Source: Dipteronia dyeriana (lineage: Eukaryota > Streptophyta > Magnoliopsida > Sapindales > Sapindaceae). Taken from it: 64,000 nt of DNA. The notes below the pieces were generated by a model. It was not told where the DNA came from and did no database searches. It was given only the letters and a program-made list of their open reading frames with translations. Below are positions 56,075-64,000 of this stretch, one piece after another (within the stretch, counting starts at the first letter, position 1; every line of letters starts with the position of its first letter). Position numbers and translations under genes: made by a program. The stretch lies in the NCBI GenBank assembly GCA_032871835.1, contig CM065298.1, positions 73,436,154 to 73,500,153 on the forward strand, given 5' to 3'.

Positions 56075-57304
56075 TCAAACTTCTTCATCTTCCCGATGAC
56101 CTTCAGCCTTCTCTTCCACAGAATGAACTTCGCCCCCTGCTCCCCTCTCTGGTGGTAGCTTATCCTTATCACCTGCATCTACAGCCTCAGCCACCTCCTC
56201 CTGAGATTCACCTCGGCTGTTTCAGGGTCAACAGGGCCCTCATCCATAACTTCATTGATCATCGCCAAAACCTCAGACGGTATGGCTGCATCAATAAGGC
56301 TGGCCACTGACTCGGGTATAATCCCGCATTCTGTTGACTCTATTCCCGAGAGCACCATGGAAGGATCTTGGGCTTCAGTAAGGTCTCATTCTAGCTTCTT
56401 CGGATGAACCCACCTCAAGGATTAGCTACCACCAGATGCTGGGAAGGTCGAAACAGGAGGAGGCAGATCTGGCACTTCAAATAGCTTCCTAGCTCCCTCC
56501 CAAGTAGAAAGACCTTCATTTTTAGGGTGAGACATCTCTGTAACCCATGACATAACCTCTTCCCTGTCCCAGCCGGCAATGCAGGAGAGATCAAATGGGG
56601 GGGAGGGCTTCTGTAAAATGATAGGAGGCATAGAAATAACCCTCATTGAAAGAGGCTTCCATCTCGGTCTGGAGCTTGATAACTTGGGCTTACATAGCTT
56701 GGTTCTCAACATGCAGTGCCTGAGCCTCTCCCTTCGAGTCATCTTGCTGGCTGGCTTATCGATTCGACCAGAGAGTTTCCTGATCAAAGGCCCGCTTCAA
56801 CCTCTCGTGGTCACACTGGAGCTCAGCCAGTTGTGTTTCCATTCCCCTCTGGCTAGAGGTCATCTTTTTGACCAAGGTTTGAGCTCGTACCAACAACCTT
56901 ATGGCTCACTCAGCCTCAACATCAGCCTTAGCTGCCCGATCGTGGAGAGAAACGGTATCCCGAAGGTGGCCGATTGACTGAGGGTCAACGGTGGAATCGA
57001 GGATGACCCTAGGTTCGAAGGGAGGGGTCGTCACTTAAGAAAGCTCCGCCACTGTAACCTAAACCTTCTCGATAGCGTAGACTCTCTCCCCAACATTACA
57101 ATCCTCATCAACTAGGTTTAGAGAGTTATCGGACTAGTTCGAGAAGCCGAAGTTGATAGAGACGTTCCTACTAGAACGACGACGCTGGCAGACCGGGGAA
57201 GATTCTTCGTCACTCAAAATTCCTCGCACCCATTTACGAGGAGCTAGGTTAAAGTCTTCGGTGCCCTCAACCAAGGCTTTGATATTGTCTGAGGAATTCG
57301 ACAT
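56075..57304 (-). pseudogene. Antisense ORF of Tat-4, internally deleted
   Basis: ATG at 57304 (MSNSSDNIKALVEGTEDF), in-frame TAG 168 bp downstream (57136-57134), the same codon position as in Tat-3. Around 56970 the reading jumps from VILDSTVDPQSIGHL into the coiled-coil exon (DRAAKADVEAE), so most of the PF04195-like domain, exon 2 and both introns are gone. Exon 3 blocks FDLSCIAGWDREEVM and the acidic tail follow, ending at 56075. TATA-like motif at 57431-57437 (minus). Confidence 0.78.
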
Positions 57305-57430
57305 TAATGAGTGAGAAGAACTTGAAAGTAAGCGGAAGACAAAGGGAAATCGACAAAAGAAAGCAGGAAAGAAGGAATCTGAAAATTTGAAATTTGAGAA
57401 AGTGTAAAGAAAGTAACGGTAAGGCTGGGA

Positions 57431-57437
57431 TTAAATA
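57431..57437 (-). promoter_or_regulatory. TATA-like motif upstream of Tat-4 antisense ORF
   Basis: Minus-strand CTCTATTTAATCCC, TATTTAA 133 bp before the ATG. Confidence 0.5.
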
Positions 57438-57636
57438 GAGGTTAAGGGTAATGATATCGGCAATATCCTCGGGAAGATCACCTAGAGCCATGGAGAGAGC
57501 CGCTTTGCAGCTGTTTTTTTTCTTGAAGAAAACACTATTTTGTTAGGTCCTAGGGGAGATTGTTAGGTCCTAGATTTGTGTTGGCTTGATTCCATAACAA
57601 AACTTCATTTCTTTGTATTGCTTAGTTGCTTAGTGG

Positions 57637-58952
57637 CTTAATTCCATAACAATATTTTTTTGCACCAATGCTTCTCTTATATGTTTAAGTTTGAGTAGTT
57701 GAGTTTGGAAGCATATAGATTATGGATGCATCTTGAAGTTCATTGTCTAGTACATGATAGATGACCTATGATTAGTATCCATTTTGCTTCGGAATCTAAA
57801 TAGAACTCAACGAGCACCTTCATGAAAAGAGCTACACATCTTGGTTGTGAAGCCGCCCAATGTAGGAAAGGGCTACACCATTGTGATAAGTGAAAGCCGT
57901 CATGAAGAGCATATGTTTATGTTAGAAAAATCAAAGAAAGGTTGAAAAAGAATCAATTAAAAAAAATCTTTGATACATAGCCTAAAAATAAGAGAGGAGA
58001 AAGGCTTAAAATGGAGTATAGTTAAAAATTGTGATTGCTCGGATTGAAAAACAGAAATGGAATGATGAGCCACATGCACACACACGCTCACATGTTGAAA
58101 TCTATTCTCTTTAAAGCAAAAAATCCGGATGATAATCGGTTTGACCTTGATTGGAAAAGCTTTAGATGGATAGGTGTTGAAATAGTTTGCATGTTGATAT
58201 AACAATAACTCCTTTTATATATGCTTTAAGCATTTCACACATACATATTTTTTCTTAATGTGCTTGATTCATTAGCAATGAGAGATTATCTTTGAAAGAG
58301 TAATGAAAATCTATGATTCTCTTGTTAAATGTTAAAAAATAATGGTTTACTATCTTTTATTGCTTGAAATGTGTGATTGTGTGAGTCTTTTGTGAACAAG
58401 TTTACTTGCATAATAATATGTGGAGCATATGTTAAGGGGGAGCTTAGTTTGTTAAACATAGTTCTCTATACAACTTGTTTGCTCACTATCTCATGATTTC
58501 TTTGTGCATCCCTTATACCCTTGTAGACATTTTCAATTGGCATTTATCTCTCTAGGTTGTGTAATATGTTTTTGTCTATTCCTTGTCAAAAAGGGGGAGA
58601 AAGTGTTTCCTCACCATGTTACTTGTTTTTGATATAAAGGGGAGACAATCCATTAAGGGGGAGAAAGTAAGAGGGATAAAAATCTTATGTTTGCATGAGA
58701 TAAGAAGTGTTAAGGGATATTTTGTTTGTTATTTGTATATTGTTTGTTTATCTCACCTATCTTCTTTGTAGAAGATTTCTTTTGGTTGTTCTTGTCTCAC
58801 AGGTGCTTTGAATATGTGAAGATATTCTTGAAGACTCATGAAGATATTTTAGTCTAGGAATATTTCTTTGTAATGTGAGGATGTGAGAATGCAATCAATA
58901 TTAATTATAAGAGATCTTTGTATGGTGAGGTAGAGGTTTTGTCATGGAATAG
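57637..58952. other. Copia-4 internal tail
   Basis: AT-rich, no recognisable gag or pol. Several 'aagggggag' purine runs at 58434, 58592 and 58655. Nothing else seen. Confidence 0.6.
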
Positions 58953-58966
58953 CCAAAGGAGGAGAT
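58953..58966 (+). promoter_or_regulatory. Polypurine tract of Copia-4
   Basis: ccaaaggaggagat directly before TGTTAGGTCCTAG at 58967. Confidence 0.75.
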
Positions 58967-60514
58967 TGTTAGGTCCTAGGAGAGATTGTTAGGTCCTAGA
59001 TTTGTGTTGGCTTGATTCCATAACAAAACTTCATTTCTTTGTATTGCTTAGTTGCTTAAGTGGTTCGTGATAATAAGATCTTCAAGGAAGAAAAGCAATT
59101 TCTCATGATGCAAAGTTTGTCTTCAAGAGGATTGGTACTATTCTTGGATGCTAAGGTAACGAGATCCTTCTTCCTCTTGCAAGACGTAGGCGCACACACA
59201 CACAATTCATTCATATGTGTCCCTGCATCGTAGCGCATCATTTGGTATAACACATTTACACACTTGAAGTTGAATGCTCATGCATTTGGTATGAAAGTAA
59301 CATGTTTTGGAAAATGCATGATTGGAGACTATCTCTATGTAGTTTGTATTCTTGTGTGAAATGTGTTTGTTTGTTTATATGTTTGTATAACATGGATATT
59401 GAACTTGGATTTAGTCTTAAATAATTCATGATTGAGTTCTGGTTATTTCGGTTACTCATTCTATTGATTTCGAGTTCTAAGTCAAAAGATGTTACACTTT
59501 CAACTCATGTTGCATACATTGTCTTCGTCTTCGTATATCGAGTAGAATTCTTATTTTATAGGTTGAGTATCTTATATGTCCATGTCTGTGAGGGATTCCC
59601 AGTTTGTAATCTTCAAACGGATTCAAATTTGGAGTTTGAAGGCCAGAGAACGCGAGGAGAGCGCAAGGGGTAAGGTGCGATAGCTTAAGCCATCATCATG
59701 CACCAACCCGAGATGGCGCGTGGCCATCTCGGCCCCAAGAGTGTTCTGCCCCAAGATACCCACTCGCCATCTCAGGGAGACACTAAGGAAGAAGGGTGTT
59801 TTGTTCATTTGGTCTTTTCACTCTTTAAAACCTCTCATTCCCTCTCATTTCCAAAAGATAAGAACAAGTTGAGAAATTGAAGAACAAGTGCATAATTTTT
59901 CTCTCAACATTTTGTGATAACTTCTTCATTTCTACTCCGAATCACTTGATTCAAAAACCGATTTCGAGTGTCTTGAAGAGTTATACAAACCACAAGCATT
60001 TTCAGAACCAAGGGATGTCTAAATATTTCGTTGTGATCTGATATTCAGTTCGTAATTGCATCCTTGTTGGTAAAATCATCTTCTTCTTAGTTTTCTTCTT
60101 AGATCTTCTTATTGATTGATGTTATTTGATTAAGAAGCGTGACTAGGATGATTTTGATTGTTGATTGTTGAGCAAGAAATCTTCCTAGAGATAGGGGGTC
60201 TTGGATAGGAAGTCTGCTTAGTAGATCACTAAGTTCAAGATAGAGTGAGAGTGAGAGCTTGTAAAGCATGTGTGATTGCTTGAGTGTGTAACTCTATTTG
60301 AAATAGTGGATTTGCTTTTGCCGGTGGTTATGAAATCAACCCGTGGATGTTTCCTCGTTGGAGGTTTTACCAAGTAAATATTGTGTGTCTTTGTTTGCAA
60401 CTATCATTAAGCATTTAGAATTGCATTGTTTTAAAAAGAAGATAAAAATTGGAGCATATACCTATTCATCCCCCCTCTAGGTATAATCACACTATAAAGA
60501 TAAAAGGAATTTCA
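58967..60514 (+). repeat. Copia-4 3' LTR
   Basis: TGTTAGGTCCTAGGAG...ggaatttca, 1548 bp. The first 95 bp match 57541-57636. A 20-bp tandem duplication at the start repeats TGTTAGGTCCTAG at 58967 and 58987. A perfect 8-bp inverted repeat (gagatggc/gccatctc) lies near 59709-59729. Confidence 0.82.
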
Positions 60515-60641
60515 TGTTTCAAATTCAATATTGGGTAATTAATGAGAAGATTTCGCTCTCATTCATTATTTTTATAACGGAAAAATTTCCCAATTAAACA
60601 AGGAATCTAACTCCAACCTCAACTTTACCACCGATGTTCAA
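60515..60641. other. Tat-4 sequence between Copia-4 and polypurine tract
   Basis: Continues Tat-4 inverted relative to 36782-36900 of Tat-3. Confidence 0.7.
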
Positions 60642-60656
60642 GTCAGAGGGGACTTC
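60642..60656 (+). promoter_or_regulatory. Polypurine tract of Tat-4
   Basis: gtcagaggggacttc before TGTTAATATT (60657). Confidence 0.8.
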
Positions 60657-61243
60657 TGTTAATATTAAAATTTGGCCAGGGGTTAAAGAGATATTTTTCA
60701 CTTTCCCGCCACAAGTCAAAGCCCATAACCAACGTTCATTAGGTCCGGATAGACCATAAATCCACCCCGCAAGAGCAGGGAACGCCGACCCGGCTTCAAA
60801 ACTACCAGAAAACAAGCTAGGCACGACCAGAAAGAGCCCCCACAAGAATACTGGAACCCGGGCTTCTCCATGCCACCTTTCGAGGAACCTCGGCTCTGAG
60901 GTCGAGCTTCTCAACAGCCCCTTGAATGCCAGAAGGAGTCTCCAAGCTCAAGAGACATTCGAGCGAAGCCCACCAACCTCTCCAGAAGCCCGCTGTCTCT
61001 GCTGGACATGAAAGAGGAATCACACCTAAATCTACACTACCTCGGCTACATCCCTGGAATGTCTACAGGTCCCAAGGGTCAGGGAAAATCCATCACAAGC
61101 TTCTAAAAACAGAGTCGAAGCAGGGATCTACCTCGCTCAACGGGACGACATGCAGCTTGTTGGTTGACTTCCATGAAAAACCATGCCGTAATAACATACA
61201 AGATCATATATATGAGATAACCAACATTAATCCCGTTTACATG
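60657..61243 (+). repeat. Tat-4 3' LTR, 3'-truncated
   Basis: 587 bp matching the first half of 49808-50947, ending 'cccgtttacatg'. It stops upstream of the TATA region, so no complete promoter remains in this LTR. Confidence 0.88.
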
Positions 61244-61823
61244 ATGCAACCGTGCTTTGGTCATCTTGTATTAGGCCTTGCAAGATGTTTTCCTTATTGT
61301 TCAAGGTGTAGTCCAACTTTGAACAAACCAAAAGGAATCCGATAGTAAGTTGACAATCATGTCAATTTTCGTCTCACCATCTATCTCACCACCGTTCAGT
61401 TCATCAATGTTAAGATATGCTATGACTTTCGTCATGTAATCTTTAACACCCTGTCCAGGTTCATCCTAAGATTCATAAAAGCAGTCACTGCCTCTTTCTC
61501 TTAGTCGTCCTAGACCTCATAGCAAACATCTCCTTTAAAGACATCATTATATCGGCAACAGTCTCCTATTCCTTCATGTTGCTTTTGCAACACGTCAGAG
61601 ATGATGGCCATAATATAACGTACATTTAGCCATCTCATCTGAAGACTTACACTACTGATACTCACCTCTTTGCTCCTGAGTAGATTTATTAGTTTGGTGG
61701 TTTAGGAATAGACAGAACAGGTTTTCAACTTAGAATAACAACTCAATTTTCCTTTTTCCATGTGGCATAATTATCATCAGTTAAAGTATTATCTTTTAGG
61801 AATTTGATTAGGGATGGGGTCAT
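61244..61823 (-). pseudogene. Copia-3 gag fragment
   Basis: Minus-strand gag from ATG at 61823, aligned with Copia-2 gag (26937-27520). It has sense codons at the two positions where Copia-2 has nonsense codons (ACT CAG GAG; GAA AAC ATC), but small indels elsewhere. It breaks off at the Tat-4 LTR. Orientation and position fit the 5' part of Copia-3. Confidence 0.82.
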
Positions 61824-61849
61824 GATTTCTTTATATTAACAAAAAATAT

Positions 61850-62582
61850 TGTTAATAGCAAAATTTGGCTAGGGACCAAAGAAGAATTTTCTACCTTCCA
61901 GCCTTCAAGCAGGGGTCCAAATCCGGGGTCTACGTAGTGAGGTATCGAGGTCCTCTAGGTCGAGGTACCTTACGCCCCCGCAGAAGCATGGTGAGGCACA
62001 CCTTTTCAAACACCTTCCATGTATTCAGGCTCTCCAATTAAGGCCAGCTACCCCACCAGGAATCCTGGATAATTAGGTCGAGCTACATGTTAAAGCTCAG
62101 CGTAGCTAAACCAAGCTCCCAGCTACAAGGTTGAAACCCTATGGGATATTTCACCCCTAGAATTGTTAGCACAAGCTCCATGGGAAGACCAACAAGATCG
62201 ATCTAGCTCCATGACAATCGAGAGGTTCCCTAGGGAACCCACCAGTGTACTGTATCCTAGGGTACCTCACCCTCAAGGAATATCAAATGTTACCTCAGGT
62301 AACCTCTATGAAGTACCTCTCCAAAGTTACATGTAGAACTAGAGCTCTCCTCTCGGCAACGTAGAAAGAGAGAGTTGACTTTCATGACATTTAAAGTACC
62401 ATTAATGAGGTCAACCGTATTAATGAGGTCAACCATATTAGTAGAGGTAGTCAACCCTATTAATGACATGATCAGCGCCATAAGTAAGAGAAGATTTAAC
62501 ACTTTAATGGCCACCATTAGTGAAAGAATCCAAAGAGGAAACAAATACCTTTACCTACAAGATACCCTCTGAAACAAATATT
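61850..62582 (+). repeat. Divergent Tat-like LTR, 5' part
   Basis: TGTTAATAGCAAAATTTGGC followed by tagggaccaaag, like the Tat-2 LTR at 32822, then diverging. It is inserted 26 bp upstream of the Copia-3 gag ATG. It holds a short repeat zone (attaatgaggtcaacc and variants, 62403-62465). No end is found before 62582; the next element truncates it. Confidence 0.65.
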
Positions 62583-64000
62583 ATGGTGTGTAGTATTAAT
62601 CTAGAGGGGGGGTGAATAGATTTTAATTAACTTTTACCCAATTTTTGTTAAAAGTCAAGGTATGAAAATACCCCTATCTAGTTACAAAGATACCACAAGT
62701 GTAATAAATGCAGAAATAGTAAAAACATTTGAGATATACGTGGAAACCCTCTAAATGGAAAAAACCACGAGCTGATGAGTGCACCACACTAGAACCTCGA
62801 ATCCACTAATGGCAAAGAAATTACAACCTAATCCCGTTTTAATCCACTACCACTACCTAATCCCGGTATAAGTGAACCTAATCCATCTTGCTTGCCATTT
62901 AAGCTACCTACTCCCGGAAGCAACACAAGTCTTACTTCTCAATGAAGAGATAAAAATCCCTAAGTGAATATATGATAATATTCAATGAACAAACAAGGCT
63001 AGGAAACCCTATATGCTTATCTAGGATAATGAGATGACAATTAATGCAATCCTAGATATCAAGAGCTAAATGACATGTTCAAGAAGCTTAGCTAAACATA
63101 GATCAAACAATCCTATGAAGCTATCATAATACAACACTCAATCATGGAAACACAACAATCACTAATTTGCATCAAGAAAATCTTCTAAGAGCATACAAAT
63201 AATTAAAGAGACGGTTTAGCATGTAAAACACTTAACTTGTAAGAAGGTAGTGAAGAACTTACCAAACAAGATGTGATAAAGCAACCCTATCCATAGAGGC
63301 ACTCTAAATGAACTTAGATGATGCAAGATGAAGTTTTGATGTATATGGGAATGCTTTGAGTGATTAAAAACGAGTTATTGAAAGTGTTTTCCTCTGAAAT
63401 GTGTTCTAAGGAAAATATATGATGTTCTGAACTCTTGCACGACCTTAAGGCACTGAGTTATATATATATATAAGATCCAAACAAAGTGAGGTTGTTTTGG
63501 AAAAAATTTACTAGCTTCCTCGGTGTGCGCTGGTGACTTGCGCTGGTCGAGTAGCGCACAACCTATTTTTTTAATAGGTACTGGACAAGTGGCGCATCCC
63601 AGTGGCATAACACAAGTGCAGATTCTCTAGGATGTTGCACTCGTGAGGCTGTGCTAGACGAGTAGCGCACCACCAGCTTACGCCCATAAATTTCAACTGT
63701 GCGCGGGTGCAGCTGCGCATCTCAGTGGCGTATGACTAGTGACGTTCTACTGGAATGTTGCGCTGGTGAAGTGCTGGTCGAGTAGCGCACCACCTGACGA
63801 AAATATATTTTCAACACTCAAACATACAATTTCAATAAGTTAAAGAGATGAAAAAATTCATCCTATTCTAATGCCAAACATGACATAAAACATTTAATTA
63901 CAAGATGCAAATAAATAAATTAAGAGTCATCAAAATGCACACAAGAAAACACTCAGCATATAAGAATTAAAGTTATGCATGAATTTGAGAGTGTGTGCAA
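62583..64000 (-). mobile_element. Copia-6: copia LTR end (62583-62840) and following sequence, runs off the window
   Basis: TGTGTAGTATTAATCTAGAG and the 'acgtggaaaccctctaaatg' block resemble Copia-5 (19122) and mark the U5 end on the minus strand. The rest to 64000 has no coding signal and is probably R/U3 of a long LTR. It includes GC-rich imperfect repeats (63530-63800). Confidence 0.55.
63530..63800. repeat. GC-rich imperfect tandem repeat, period about 111-120 bp
   Basis: 'cgagtagcgcac' recurs at about 63548, 63658 and 63778, each with a nearby 'gcgctggt' or 'gtgctagac'/'gtgctggtc' block and 'cagtggc'. It stands out from the AT-rich surroundings. Confidence 0.7.

Larger units (their letters stand above)
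57536..60519 (+). mobile_element. Copia-4: copia remnant (57541-60514) nested in Tat-4
   Basis: About 95 bp of LTR start (57541-57636), 1.3 kb of non-coding internal tail, a polypurine tract (58953-58966) and a 3' LTR of 1548 bp (58967-60514). Flanks tattt (57536-57540) and tgttt (60515-60519) differ at one base. Tat-4 sequence on both sides joins in register with 36890-36960 of Tat-3. All coding capacity is lost. The 'gggggagaaag' runs before the LTR resemble the 3' region of SIRE-like copia elements; lineage not certain. Confidence 0.82.
49808..61243 (+). mobile_element. Tat-4: Tat element, plus strand, carrying Copia-4; 3' LTR truncated
   Basis: 5' LTR 49808-50947, primer site, gag, protease remnant, RNases H, integrase remnants, 99-bp repeats, antisense ORF (minus), Copia-4, polypurine tract, 3' LTR 60657-61243. 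Large deletions removed reverse transcriptase (junction near 53165) and the integrase core (near 54448). The 3' LTR breaks off about half-way, directly into Copia-3 gag. That deletion also took part of Copia-3, so no target duplication remains (left flank gttct). Confidence 0.88.
33236..61849 (-). mobile_element. Copia-3: Ty1/copia element, minus strand, split by Tat-3 and Tat-4
   Basis: Pieces in plus order: 3' LTR (33236-35623 and 47586-47667), polypurine tract, RNase H, reverse transcriptase and integrase end (47690-49807), then after Tat-4 a gag fragment (61244-61823) and 26 bp of leader. The LTR pieces sum to about 2.47 kb, the length of the Copia-2 LTR. The integrase N-terminus, protease and gag C-terminus are missing at the Tat-4 right junction, and the 5' LTR is absent. 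Left flank ctgtt (33231-33235) has no visible partner. Confidence 0.85.

Noticed and set aside
61850..62582. Continuation of the Tat-2 3' LTR beyond Copia-3
   Set aside because: It begins again at the LTR start (TGTTAATAG) rather than at the position where Tat-2 was cut, and diverges after about 40 bp.

Overview
This window is repeat-dense flowering-plant nuclear DNA, most likely from a eudicot with a large genome. The evidence is several Ty3/gypsy elements of the Tat type (two RNase H domains, a tRNA-Asp-like primer site, an antisense extra ORF), Ty1/copia elements primed by initiator tRNA-Met, hAT- and MULE-type MITEs, and no bacterial or organellar gene order. I found no intact host gene. 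The species cannot be named from the sequence.

Layout. Tat-1 (minus) runs from before base 1 to 13346. Its gag is split by Gypsy-B (6536-10931), a gypsy deletion derivative whose own 5' LTR carries a hAT MITE (9378-10022). Bases 13347-16425 are AT-rich, low-copy-looking DNA with a 251-bp MULE-like MITE and a decayed hAT-type reading frame. That frame is cut by a 2.4-kb copia solo LTR (Copia-1, 16426-18816). Next come two LTR fragments, then Tat-2 (plus, about 20560-33235), which has lost nearly all of pol. Copia-2 (23059-30182) sits in the antisense ORF of Tat-2. Copia-3 (minus) begins at 33236 inside the 3' LTR of Tat-2. It is split by Tat-3 (35624-47580, minus, both LTRs and a 5-bp target duplication) and by Tat-4 (49808-61243, plus). 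Tat-4 is itself split by Copia-4 (57541-60514). After a gag remnant of Copia-3 come a divergent Tat-like LTR (61850-62582) and a copia LTR of another family that runs off the window.

Nesting order, read from interrupted sequences and target duplications: Tat-2, then Copia-3 in its 3' LTR, then Tat-3 and Tat-4 independently in Copia-3, then Copia-4 in Tat-4. Tat-1 received Gypsy-B, which received the hAT MITE. Every large element is broken, and the Tat copies are broken in different places: Tat-1 keeps the reverse-transcriptase YIDD motif but has lost the protease aspartate, Tat-3 keeps DTGSS but has YIDN, Tat-4 lacks reverse transcriptase and the integrase core, and Tat-2 lacks gag C-terminus through integrase.

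The most interesting structure is the module between pol and the 3' LTR of every Tat copy: an array of 99-bp tandem repeats and an ORF antisense to gag-pol. The ORF looks like a gene in its own right. It has a TATA-like motif 132-140 bp upstream of its ATG in three copies, two short spliceosomal-type introns at conserved positions, a domain resembling Pfam PF04195 ('putative gypsy type transposon'), and a coiled-coil C-terminal exon. Antisense ORFs in Tat elements are known as a class. The conserved introns and promoter-like motif read here are the part worth testing.
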